In this document: piece after piece, positions 36,201-44,900 of the stretch
Layout: each line of letters opens with the position of its first letter
Position numbering within the stretch: position 1 is the first letter of the stretch
Source of the DNA: Acidobacteriota bacterium
Lineage (GTDB): Bacteria > Acidobacteriota > Terriglobia > Acidiferrales > UBA7541
Direction: 5' to 3'
Length of the DNA stretch: 47,963 nucleotides
Assembly: GCA_003225295.1 (NCBI GenBank)
Contig: QHYZ01000084.1
Location: 1-47,963 of the forward strand
Made by a program: the position numbers and the translations under genes
The notes under the pieces: generated by a model
Seen by the model: only the letters and a program-made list of their open reading frames with translations
Told to the model about the DNA's origin: nothing
The model's database searches: none

Positions 36201-36633
36201 ATTTGAATCCGGGTTTCCTTTTTCCGTGCGTACGAATATCGATTACGCGGGGATTGGTCCGGGAAGCGGAAATCAATTCTGGATCGTGAGCGGTAATCCA
36301 AACGGCTGTTCCACGGACTTTGTTCCAGGAACCGGAGCGACGCTCTACTGCAAAGACGCATTCACACCTCCACCGCAAGGGACGTTTGCGTCCGGCGATA
36401 CGAAGAATAGATTTACGAATCCGGCGTTCTGGCAATGGAACCTTGCGGCCTACAAATCATTCGCCTTAAAGGAATCTCTGCACCTGCAATTTCGTGCCGA
36501 GTCATTCGATGTCGTAAATCATCCAAATTGGGGAACGGTGAATTCCAACCCTCTTAGCTCAACGTTCATGATGGTTACATCGAAGTTAGCCAGTAGCCGG
36601 AATATGCAATTTGAGATGCGGCTCGCGTTCTGA
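33223..36633 (+). CDS. Oar-like TonB-dependent outer-membrane receptor
   Basis: This is a 1136-residue protein with AAGGAGAA ahead of the ATG and a signal peptide (WWMGVFTLALAVIPAIAQ). An N-terminal carboxypeptidase-regulatory-like beta-sandwich occupies about 31-115 (GSISGTVVDTSDAVVPGVRI, TNSSGYYIFPSLMVGDYTV). A plug domain follows (about 120-290: VEVNGRNP-type VNGRNPVYLTGL, GGFNINGGRSDSYTVFVDG, VLTGYYDAEYGRSAAGQIRF), then a large beta-barrel ending in an aromatic residue (FEMRLAF), the usual outer-membrane assembly signal. Such receptors take up large ligands such as oligosaccharides in a TonB-energised way. It is the first gene of a three-gene operon; the next ATG is 3 bp after its stop, so the substrate is probably the glycan handled by the two downstream enzymes. 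Confidence 0.93.
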   Translation: MRNVVNSKRWWMGVFTLALAVIPAIAQVDIGSISGTVVDTSDAVVPGVRIIVRNEGNRTTQEATTNSSGYYIFPSLMVGDYTVIAEMKGFKKFLQTGIQLNAADHLSVPIHLSLGEMNQTVVVSGAAPQALSLEPSTGGTVTSSQMQQLEVNGRNPVYLTGLQPGVTGTNIGTFDPDSVSSGGFNINGGRSDSYTVFVDGAVATRTRSSGSMLGAQDMSSVQEVQVLTGYYDAEYGRSAAGQIRFVTKSGTNTYHGELYEVIRNAVFDANTWSRNSSPLASQNSKPPKQNYNDYGFTFGGPIFISHKLNVDKSKLFFFFAEEWIKRRYDTEATGTVPTAAMRTGDLSELLAPTNRFFGKARVAKDPQTGQPFPNNVIPQDRLSSLGVALMNEYPLPTLGFQRGSANWIQTFGVSSNLFKTTFKVDYYPDSKNHLYVRGTIIPWTFNGPLEGTFGVFESLWSRPNQTGIIDLTTAFSPTFINDFSISANSDGKGTIAPDPRCGTYCDRDAHGINYPYLYPGTKLFPAKLPSLAVTGLTTIDNGPYPGEWAGFVYALNDNVTKILGNHTIKFGGTFERAGQNDHIQLTTASAPQTTNQNGQFRFLDSGGANTTGLGLANILLANFNDYSEFGAKPQTPWIANSFELFAQDIWQVRRKLTLHYGVRYSVWPAWHTTNGTVAQFETAFYDATNAATLDPKTGFITSGSPYNGIVLPGGGPSSSALRQFPFLNQPQYQSMYHNLPGGFAPTQWDLVQPRLGIAYQIANNTVLRAGGGYFAGRAAINRDTALGGNPPFMPQTTLINGNVANLSGAASAVLPFTMTISSPTNLWPTTWQYNGTVEREFGRGMTVSAGYVGNRGLHLQRKRNINQILTPGTTYANPSVNPNALRPYLGLGIINSAENSGNSRYDSFQTTVRKITGALTFGASYTYSRSRDNSSSLTDVLPNAYDDSNYWGPSDFDVPHALTISYTYNLPIRGRGTFTKMLVGGWAVSGINQFESGFPFSVRTNIDYAGIGPGSGNQFWIVSGNPNGCSTDFVPGTGATLYCKDAFTPPPQGTFASGDTKNRFTNPAFWQWNLAAYKSFALKESLHLQFRAESFDVVNHPNWGTVNSNPLSSTFMMVTSKLASSRNMQFEMRLAF

Positions 36634-36636
36634 ATT

Positions 36637-38859
36637 ATGAACAGACGCGAGTTTGTACAGAGTGCTATCGGCGCAACCCTTATCGCAACTGTTCCCCAGG
36701 GTGTTACTGCACAGGGCGATACTGCGGCATTGCCGTGGTATCGCCGTACCATCCGGTGGGGCCAAACCAATATCACGGAACGCGATCCTGCTCGATACGA
36801 CATCGAATGGTGGAGGGAATTCTGGAAACGTACGGCGGTGCAAGGCGTGGTCATAAACGCGGGAGGCATCGTTGCATATTATCCGAGCAAGTTCCCATTG
36901 CACCATCGCGCAGAGTTTTTAGGGGACCGCGATCTTTACGGTGAACTGGCCAACGCCGCGCATCAGGACGGATTGGTTGTGCTTGCGCGAATGGATTCCA
37001 GCCGCGTAGCCGAGGACTTCTACCGAGCACATCCAGATTGGATGGCTCGGCAACAATCCGGCGAACCGTATCAAGTGGCGGATCGCTACATTACTTGCGT
37101 CAACAGCGCGTACTACGATGAATATCTTCCGAACATTTTTCAGGAAATCATAGAGCGTTCGCATCCAGAAGGTTTCGGGGACAACAGTTGGAGCGGCGGC
37201 TTAAATCGCAATCAGATTTGCTATTGCGATAACTGTGCGCGTAAGTTCCGCGAACGGACGGGCCAATCGTTGCCGAAACAAAAGGACTGGAATGACTGGG
37301 GGTACCGAAAATGGATCGAATGGAATTACGCCCGGCGCATGGAATTGTGGGACAACAATACCCGCGTCAGTCAAACATTTGGAGGACCGCATTGCCTGTG
37401 GTTGGGCATGAACAGCGGTTCGGTTACTTACCAAAGCCTCGTGTTCCGCGACTTCCGCGAGATCGTAAAGCGTTCGCAATTTCTTTTGCTGGACCATCAA
37501 CAACGTAACACATCCTCGGGCTTTCAGGGTTTCCAGGAGAACGGTGATACAGCCAAGCTCGTAAATGGATTACTCGGATGGAATAAGACGGCGATTGAGA
37601 GCATGGCCCTGTATCAAGCTCGTGTGGCCGCGAAACCCGAGCCGGAAGCCCGCATGTGGATGATAGAGGGGATCAGCGGCGGGTTGGGACCGTGGTGGCA
37701 CATGGTTGGTGCATATCACGACGACCGCCGCCTGTACCGCACTCCCGAACGAATCTTCCAGTGGCATAAACAGAATGAACACTACTTGAGGAACCGCCGC
37801 CCTTACGCATCCGTGGGTGTCATTTGGTCTCAACGGAATACGGACTATTTTGGCCGAGATAGCGCGGCGGATCGCGTTGACGCCCCATACCGTGGATTTA
37901 CCCAAGCACTGATTCGAGCGCGAATTCCCTATGTTCCGATTTGCTCGGCGGACACTGCACAGTACAGCGATCTCGCCGTTTTGATTTTGCCGAACGTGGG
38001 CGTGCTCTCTGATGTTGAGTGTCAAGCAATCCGTGAGTTTGCCCGGCGCGGCGGCGCGGTGATTGCCACGGGCGCCAGCAGCCTCTATGACGAATGGGGA
38101 GATGCAAGGCGAGACTTTGCCTTAGCAGACCTGTTCGGCGCACACGCGCCCTCCCCGGAACTATTCCTTAAGCCGCCGTCACAGGACAACTCGTATCTGC
38201 GATTGATACCTGAGAGGCGCGGCAAATCGTGGGGACCGAAAGTGCCGGACGATCCATCATCAGGCGAGCGTCATCCCGTTCTCGCTGGATTTGATGACAC
38301 AGATATTCTTACGTTCGGCGGCGTGTTAGAGGAACTGCGAACTGAATCCGGCATGATTATCCCGCTCACGTTTGTACCATCATTTCCGGCTTTCCCACCT
38401 GAGATGGCGTGGATGCGGCAACCTACAACTAACATTCCCGCTTTGGTCATAAATTCCAAAGTCGCATATTTGCCAGCCGATATTGACAGCCGCTATGCGC
38501 GTTACAACCTCCCGGACCACGGGACTCTACTCGCCAACCTTGTGAGGTGGGCGGCGGGAGATCGCATTGGATTCCAAGTTCAAGGCGCGGGATTGATTGA
38601 CTGTCATTTATATCGGCAATCGAATTCCCTCATCGTTCATCTCGTGAACCTCACGAATGAAGGCGCGTGGCGTGGTCCAGTCGATGAATTGATTCCGGTG
38701 GGTCCGCTACAGATACGAATCAAAGCTCCAAGCGATTTCCACATCTGCAAGGTTGAATCGCTCGTGTCACGAACTCAGCCGCCTCTAATGAACCAGCAGG
38801 ACTGGGTAAATGTGGAAGTTAAACAGATTTTGGACCACGAGGTTTTAGTGCTGTCTTAA
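36637..38859 (+). CDS. Tat-exported glycoside-hydrolase-like protein (GHL6/beta-galactosidase-like)
   Basis: This is a 740-residue protein. The N terminus MNRREFVQSAIGATLIA is a twin-arginine signal. A TIM-barrel-like region follows (VQGVVINAGGIVAYYPSKFP; DGLVVLARMDSSRV; HPDWMARQQSGEPY; SGGLNRNQICYCDNCARKF, with Cys195, 197 and 200). From about 390 there is a class-I-glutamine-amidotransferase-like/beta-galactosidase trimerisation-type domain (SVGVIWSQRNTDYFGRD; SDLAVLILPNVGVLSDVECQ; EFARRGGAVIATG). This combination is what I know from 'hypothetical glycosyl hydrolase 6' and GH42-like proteins. Activity and sugar are unknown; candidate acid/base residues cannot be fixed by eye. It is translationally coupled to the receptor upstream and followed 11 bp later by a second enzyme. 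Confidence 0.8.
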   Translation: MNRREFVQSAIGATLIATVPQGVTAQGDTAALPWYRRTIRWGQTNITERDPARYDIEWWREFWKRTAVQGVVINAGGIVAYYPSKFPLHHRAEFLGDRDLYGELANAAHQDGLVVLARMDSSRVAEDFYRAHPDWMARQQSGEPYQVADRYITCVNSAYYDEYLPNIFQEIIERSHPEGFGDNSWSGGLNRNQICYCDNCARKFRERTGQSLPKQKDWNDWGYRKWIEWNYARRMELWDNNTRVSQTFGGPHCLWLGMNSGSVTYQSLVFRDFREIVKRSQFLLLDHQQRNTSSGFQGFQENGDTAKLVNGLLGWNKTAIESMALYQARVAAKPEPEARMWMIEGISGGLGPWWHMVGAYHDDRRLYRTPERIFQWHKQNEHYLRNRRPYASVGVIWSQRNTDYFGRDSAADRVDAPYRGFTQALIRARIPYVPICSADTAQYSDLAVLILPNVGVLSDVECQAIREFARRGGAVIATGASSLYDEWGDARRDFALADLFGAHAPSPELFLKPPSQDNSYLRLIPERRGKSWGPKVPDDPSSGERHPVLAGFDDTDILTFGGVLEELRTESGMIIPLTFVPSFPAFPPEMAWMRQPTTNIPALVINSKVAYLPADIDSRYARYNLPDHGTLLANLVRWAAGDRIGFQVQGAGLIDCHLYRQSNSLIVHLVNLTNEGAWRGPVDELIPVGPLQIRIKAPSDFHICKVESLVSRTQPPLMNQQDWVNVEVKQILDHEVLVLS

Positions 38860-38870
38860 AAGAGGAGACT

Positions 38871-40319
38871 ATGGAATTGTCCAGGAGAGAATTTGCAAAG
38901 ATGATGGCAGCAGCCACTGTGATGCCACGATTCCCTCAACCGCAAGAACAACACACGATTGGGATGCAAGTCGGCGCGGTGTCATTTGTCGATGAAAATG
39001 TTGAACCTGTGTTGGAGCGGTTTCAACGCGCACGTATTAACGCCTTGTTCATTGCCGCGTTTTCTTATGGGCGTGGAATCGCCGGCAGACAAATTCCAGG
39101 ACAGCCATTGCCGGACCACGGCAAACAGAAATATGACACGAACTTTCATGGAGGCAACTTCGCCAGCACGCATGAACAGTTCTACAGGGATACTTCTCTC
39201 AAGAAAATTCAGGCCCCGGACCATCCAGGGTTTGACGTACTCGAAAGCGTTTTGCCAAAAGCGCGATCCCGCAAGATGAAAACTTTCTGTTGGTACGAGG
39301 ATGTGTTTCGGCGGGATTTGGAAGGTGTTGAGCGATTGCAGGAAGTGATGCTTTCGGGGAAGAAGGCCGGAACGCTTTGTTTCCACAACCCCGAGGTTCA
39401 GGCGTTTTGGCGTGCGCTCACTGAGGATTATGTACGCAGCTATCCGATTGATGGGGTGATGTGGGGGAGTGAGAGGCAGGGGCCGTTCAATAACGCGATT
39501 GGCTCATCACACGGCGGCGGTAATGGCGATCCAGGAGACGTGACTTGCTTCTGCGATTATTGCAAGCGCGAGGCAAGCTCCCGAGGCATAGATGCAAATC
39601 GAGCGGTTGAGGGTTATACGCGGCTGGCGTCATTGGTGCGCCAATCTCGGACAGGATCGCGCCCGAGCGACGGCTACTTCGTTTCTTACTGGCGGTTGCT
39701 GGTCCAGTATCCTGAGATTCTTGCTTGGGAAAAGTTGTGGAACGATGGGCAGAAAAACACGTACGCCAACATCCATCAGGTTGCAAAATCAATCCGACGT
39801 GATTGCGCGGTGGGCTGGCATATTTGGCACAACAATTCCTTCAGTCCTTTTTATCGCGCCGAACAGGATTACGCCCAGTTCCAAAAGTATTCCGATTTTT
39901 TGAAGGTTGTACTCTACAACAACTGTGGCGGGCCACGGCTGGCCTCTTACACCAAAAGCATGAGCCGCACACTGTTTGGAGATTTGTCACCAGATGAAGT
40001 GCTTGAGCTTACGTATAAAGTGCAGAACTACAACGGGGAGGCAGGTGCGGAGCTTTCGCGCAAGGGGCTTTCAGCCAATTACGTAGAGCGGGAGACGCGG
40101 CGGGCTGTTGCGGGTGTGGGAGATGCCGTAAAAATCTGGCCCGGTATTGACATCGATATTCCCACTGGCCAAGGGGAAAAGAAAACCGAACCGCAGGACG
40201 TGCGCGATGCGGTGCGAGCGGCGTTTAGCGGAGGCGCGGACGGCGTGATCCTCTCTCGCAAGTATTCGGAGATGCGGTTAGCTAATCTGCAAGCAGCGGG
40301 AGAAGCGGTGGGAACGTAA
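38871..40319 (+). CDS. Tat-exported TIM-barrel hydrolase-like protein
   Basis: This is a 482-residue protein with GAGGAG just upstream. ELSRREFAKMMAAATVMP is a near-perfect twin-arginine signal. Barrel-like strands are visible (FIAAFSYGRGIAG, KMKTFCWYEDVFRRD, YPIDGVMWGSERQGP), with a CFCDYC motif (Cys226, 228, 231) in the same place as the CYCDNC motif of the preceding protein, DCAVGWHIWHNN, and a C-terminal barrel strand (GGADGVILSRKYSEMR). It is probably a distant paralogue of the barrel half of its neighbour without the second domain. It is expected to act on the same glycan in the periplasm; the reaction is unproven. Confidence 0.78.
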   Translation: MELSRREFAKMMAAATVMPRFPQPQEQHTIGMQVGAVSFVDENVEPVLERFQRARINALFIAAFSYGRGIAGRQIPGQPLPDHGKQKYDTNFHGGNFASTHEQFYRDTSLKKIQAPDHPGFDVLESVLPKARSRKMKTFCWYEDVFRRDLEGVERLQEVMLSGKKAGTLCFHNPEVQAFWRALTEDYVRSYPIDGVMWGSERQGPFNNAIGSSHGGGNGDPGDVTCFCDYCKREASSRGIDANRAVEGYTRLASLVRQSRTGSRPSDGYFVSYWRLLVQYPEILAWEKLWNDGQKNTYANIHQVAKSIRRDCAVGWHIWHNNSFSPFYRAEQDYAQFQKYSDFLKVVLYNNCGGPRLASYTKSMSRTLFGDLSPDEVLELTYKVQNYNGEAGAELSRKGLSANYVERETRRAVAGVGDAVKIWPGIDIDIPTGQGEKKTEPQDVRDAVRAAFSGGADGVILSRKYSEMRLANLQAAGEAVGT

Positions 40320-40449
40320 TTGAGACACTATCGCGTCCACCATCCGAAACAGCATTCAGAACAACATCCGATCCTTTGGATTACTGAACACAGATTGAGA
40401 AGTGTGGTCCATTGGCGTAGTTGCGTAGACCATAGGATTGATTGCGCGT

Positions 40450-40831
40450 ATGGGCCTGGACCTCGATGCTAGACTGTGCGCACTTGAGGTATCCACGGAG
40501 GTGGAGAAAGCGATCCGTTACGCCCAGGTTGTTCGTTTTGCGACGTTCGAGCTTGACCTTCAGGCAGGCGAGGTGCGCAAGGCTGGGCTGAAACTGAAAC
40601 TCAGTGGTCAGCTGTTTCAGGTTCTCGCCATCCTGCTGGAGCACGCCGGCGCCCGGCGCAATCGTGACCCGCGAGGAATTACAGAAGCGGCTTTGGCCTG
40701 ACACCCTCGTTGACATAGATTACAATCTGAATACTGCGATCAACAAGATTCGAGAAGCGCTGGGCGACTCGGCGGAGAATCCGCGTTTCGTACCTGGATA
40801 TTGCACGCTCCTACTTCAGCTGTGGATTTGA
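40450..40831 (+). pseudogene. Relic of an OmpR/CadC-type winged-helix regulator
   Basis: The first frame gives VVRFATFELDLQAGEVRKAG and LSGQLFQVLAILLEHAG. The second frame gives IVTREELQKRLWPDTLVDID and NLNTAINKIREALGDSAENP. These are the two halves of a Trans_reg_C domain ('F..F.LD...GE..K.G....L......L..LLE..G..V.RE.L...LWPD..VD....LN.AI.KIR.AL'). One indel near 40650 separates them. The expected 'ETLPRRGYRF' end is replaced by unrelated sequence. In Acidobacteriota this domain usually fronts TolB/TPR sensory proteins, absent here. Confidence 0.85.
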
Positions 40832-40878
40832 GCTGCTTCTACTCTCACCCGCCAAGATGGGCAATAACCGAGGTCACC

Positions 40879-41031
40879 GCTACTTATGAACACAAGTATC
40901 TACAGCACTCCTTCGTTGAATCTCCACTCGTAATGAACGTTTACAACGGCATAGTGGTTTTGGACCAAGAGGGCGAGGTTGATGTGCAGCGCCCTACATA
41001 TTTCGAAGCGCTAAATCGAGACTTTCGATGA
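40879..41031 (+). pseudogene. Relic of a conserved hypothetical protein (NVYNG..VLD..GE motif)
   Basis: The frame reads KYLQHSFVESPLVMNVYNGI then VVLDQEGEVDVQRPTYFEAL, NRDFR and stop. I know the pattern 'N.YNG...LD..GEA.V.LP.YFEALN.DFRYQLT' from C-terminal parts of secreted or tail-fibre-like hypothetical proteins. Here it is cut off at DFR and lacks a start, so it is a fragment. Confidence 0.6.
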
Positions 41032-41153
41032 AGCTGGGCCAATCTCTTGCACGCATCGGGACCTGCGCGGCCGGTAGGCTAGCTAAGATAGGTAGTCGCA
41101 ACTGACCATATATGCGCAACCAGTCGTTTCGAGAATCGATTTCTTTGGTTCAA

Positions 41154-41395
41154 CTGTTCGGTGCAACATCGAATACTCGCCTGACGGAAACTCACTGACT
41201 ACAAACACGATTTACCCCATCGAGCAGGGATCGAACCCGAAACATAAGTTCAACTGGCGTGGACCGAACGCCTCTAGTACAATGAAAACAAATCGGTTGC
41301 GCGGTTCCCCGGTAGCTCAACGGTAGAGCATTCGGCTGTTAAGAAGGCAGTAAAAATCCAATAAGTGCTGCATCTGGTGTCGCTTACAGCCGAAA
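41154..41395 (+). repeat. Dispersed tRNA-Asn-half repeat, copy D (diverged flanks)
   Basis: It has a tRNA-Asn(GTT) 5' half at 41306-41342 identical to that of copy C. The upstream segment is recognisable but more diverged (CGAATACTCGCC, AACACGATTTACC, TTCAACTGGCG, with TACAAT as the -10-like box). The downstream tail does not form the same hairpin (GAAGGCAGTAAAAATCCAATAAG). It lies between the operon/relics and the sedolisin gene. Confidence 0.8.
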
Positions 41396-41966
41396 AGGTT
41401 GCGCAATCACCGTCTTGAAATGGACCGAAGTTGGACTGAAATTTTTGGGGTGAACTACAAACGCTACAACGACTGGAAAGACGTCGTACGGCTGGTCAGT
41501 TACTGCTCATTAAACTGTAGCGACCACCCCCCGCCAAACCCTTCGCGATCTCCAGTGTCACTAACTGTCCTAAAGGGGAGCGCTCAGCCCGCCCTCAAAG
41601 CGTACAGTTGCGCAAGACAATCGCGTCAGTTTCACTGGTGGAGAACGAAACTACGCGAAGTAACTTACGCGGCCACCTTGTAGCTTTACACCACATCCAG
41701 CCAAGACTCTGTCCTCATGCCCCAAGCCAATTTCCCCAACGCTGGCGACTCGATGCGGTCGGAGTAGCGTGCCCTTTTTCATTGCCTAAGCTTGTTGGCT
41801 CATTTGATTATTTGATCCGATTCGCCCACCCGGTAAATACCCGATGGCGAAACCCTCGCGCGCCTTATAGCGTCTGATGAAACGTCTGATGAAAAAGGTG
41901 GGGTGACTCGAAGGCGAAATGTTTTCGATTTGGGGAAACCCACCGATTCTCGATTCAGGGAAGCCC
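41396..41966. other. 571-bp region without recognisable genes
   Basis: Only short motif-less frames are seen. The sedolisin promoter should be here; AGGGA lies five bases before the chosen ATG at 41967. Confidence 0.45.
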
Positions 41967-44900
41967 ATGGCGGCCAAATCTGGGTGGTCCTTCCAGCCTT
42001 TGCGAGTATTCGTGGTTCTCCTCAGCGCGGCTCTTGCCGGTGTTTTGGGAGTAGGCATTGCCAAGGGACGCGCCCTTCGTTCCTCCGCTCGAAGCTCGGC
42101 GCAAGCGGAGTCAACTAAAGCGGGCCCCCCAAACGCACAAGCTTTGCAAGCGACAGGGACAGTATCGAGATCGCGGATTACGCAGCCGATAAATGAGAGA
42201 GTGCGTGTAACTTTGCATGGCAACGTGCATCCACTGGCTCGGGCTGAATACGACCGCGGGGCTGTGGCTGATTCCCTTCCCGCGGGGCGGATGTTGTTAA
42301 TCCTGCAGCGTTCTCCTGAGAGAGAGGCTGCGTTGCGGCAGTTTCTGCAGGAGGTTCACAAGCCAAGCAGCGCTAGCTATCACAAGTGGCTCAGTCCCGA
42401 GCAGTTTGGCGCATTGTACGGGCCAGAGGATTCGGAAATTGCTACGGTTCGCGGCTGGTTGCAGAGGCACGGCTTTTCTGTTGGGCGCGTGACCAAAGGC
42501 AAGACCGCAGTGGAATTCTCCGGCACCGCAGGGCAGGTTCGCGAAGCCTTCGGCACCGAAATCCACACTTACCTCATCAACGGCGAAGAACACCACGCTA
42601 ACAACCGTGACCCGCAAATTCCTGCCGCCCTCGCCCCGGTGATTGCGGGCATAACGCCGATGAATGACTTTCGCGCAAAGTCGTACGCAAAGGTTCTGGG
42701 CAAAGCTACCCTTCAAACCGAAACGAACACGATCACCCCTCAATGGACTCTAAACACGAGTCCGTTGTTAGCTCTCGCACCTGGCGATTTTGCCGTGCAG
42801 TACGACTTGAATCCTCTTTACACTGCGGGCGTCAACGGAAGCGGGGTCACCATTGGCATTATCAGCTTTTCGAACGTGGATCCCACGGTTGTTGCAGCGT
42901 ACCACTCGCTCTTCGGATTGCCCGCGGGCAAGCTGAACGTCGTCGTGGATGGCAGCGATCCGGGTGTGAACGGCGCGGCGGTGGAAGCCCACCTGGACGT
43001 AGAGATCGCGGGTTCGGTCGCGCCCGGAGCGACCATCAACCTCTACACGGCTGAGAGCACTACGGTGCAGGATGGCCTGGTTCTGGCGGCGCAGCGCGCC
43101 GTCGATGACAATCAAACCACGGCGTTGAGCACCAGCTACGGCGTCTGCGAACAAAGCCTGGGCTCGGCGGGCAATCAGTTTTGGGCAGGCTTGTGGGAGC
43201 AAGCGGCAGCGCAAGGGCAAACCTCGTTCGTGTCCGCCGGTGACGGCGGCCCAGCGGGATGTGACGACTTCAACGCCCAGGACGCGGCGCAGCACGGTCT
43301 TTCGGTGAGCGGGTTCGCTTCCACGCCGTGGAACGTAGCAGTCGGAGGCACGGACTTTTCCTACAACAGTTATGCCGGAAGCCCGGCTTCCCAGAACGCG
43401 GAGCTTGCCACTTACTGGAACTTAACCCCGGCGAAGCTACCGTCCGTCTCGCTGCTCAAACCCATTCCCGAGCAGCCGTGGAACCGGCCGTTCGGCCTCA
43501 ATCTTTCGAGCAACGGCGTTTACAATCCGCCTCCACCTACAATCATCGCAGGCGGCGGAGGAGCCAGTAACTGCGCTACCGGCTCTGCCGCACCGGATGG
43601 CTCGTTTGCTTCCTGCACGTCAGGTTATCCGAAGCCTACGTGGCAAAGCGGCAAAGGAGTTCCTGCGGACGGCGCGCGCCATCTTCCCGACGTTTCCCTT
43701 TTTGCCGCAGCAGGAGAAAACAACAGCGCCTACCCCATCTGCGTGTTTTCCCAAGATTGTGTGGTGGTGAACGGAGGAACGAGGCTCATTCTTGCAGGTG
43801 GCACATCCGCCTCGTCGCCGGCGATGGCCGGCATCATGGCGCTCGTGAACCAGAAGTTCGGGCCGCAGGGGCAGGCGAATTTCGCTCTTTACCCGTTGGC
43901 CGCGCAGCATCCTGCGGTTTTTCACGACGTTACCGCAGGAAGCAACAATGTGCCGTGCCAGCAGAATTCTCCTTCCTGCACGCTGAGCACGCTCACGGAC
44001 AATACGCAGGGCTTCTTCACATTCGGACAGTTCTATTCTGCGACGGGATACGATCAGGCGACGGGCCTCGGGAGCGTGGATGCGAGCTTGCTGGTTCAAA
44101 ACTGGAATGCGGGGACGTTTACGTCCACGAATACAACGCTCAGTCTCAGCCAGACGACTTTTACGCATGGTACCCCTATCGGTGTGACCGTGTCGGTGAC
44201 CGGAAGTGGCGGCACGCCTACCGGGGACATCGCTTTGGTAACAACGGCAAGCCCTGCGGTGAACAAGGGATTAGGAGAGATTACTCTTCAGAGTGGAACA
44301 GGGTCGGCAACGTTAAACAACTTCCCCGGAGGTCAGTATCAAGTAACGGCGAGATACGCCGGAGATGCTACGTTTGGGCCCAGCGTATCGAGTCCGGTAA
44401 CCGTCAACGTTGCTCCGGAAAACAGCACGGTGTCGATGTCGGGAAACAGTTTCGACTTTAGCACAGACCGGTATATACCCGTCTCGAACGGGGCCAGCTT
44501 CCCCTACGGTACGTTCATCGCCATTGATGCGCAGACGCAAGGCGCGAGTGCGCCGACCGGTACGCTGGACGGCGTGCCTACAGGAACCGCAACCTTCAAC
44601 GACAACGCGAGCAGCGGCAACGTTAGTTCTGCGGCCTTGAACCTGAACAGCAAAGGCCTCGCAGAATGGATACCCAGTGGCGGATTTCCAGCCGGTACGC
44701 ATAGCGTAGGAGCAAGCTACTCCGGAGATGCGAGCTTCGCCTCCTCAACCGCAACGCCAATCACATTTACGATTACCAAAGCGACCCCGGTGATCGGCAT
44801 TTTCGCGAGCCCTAAGACCATCGGCCTTGGCGCGCCGACTACACTTACCGCATCCATTGCAGTGTCACCTGTCGTCCCGGCTCCTACGGGCACGGTCACG

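Noticed and set aside
41218-41245. Minus-strand T-arm-like GGGTTCGATCCC suggesting a tRNA
   Set aside because: No matching D-arm, anticodon arm or acceptor pairing could be built around it; it lies inside repeat copy D.
16262-41395. Integron-like attC sites in the hairpin repeats
   Set aside because: The GTTAACA arms do not fit the GTTRRRY core, the cargo blocks are many kilobases with several genes on both strands, and no integron integrase is present.
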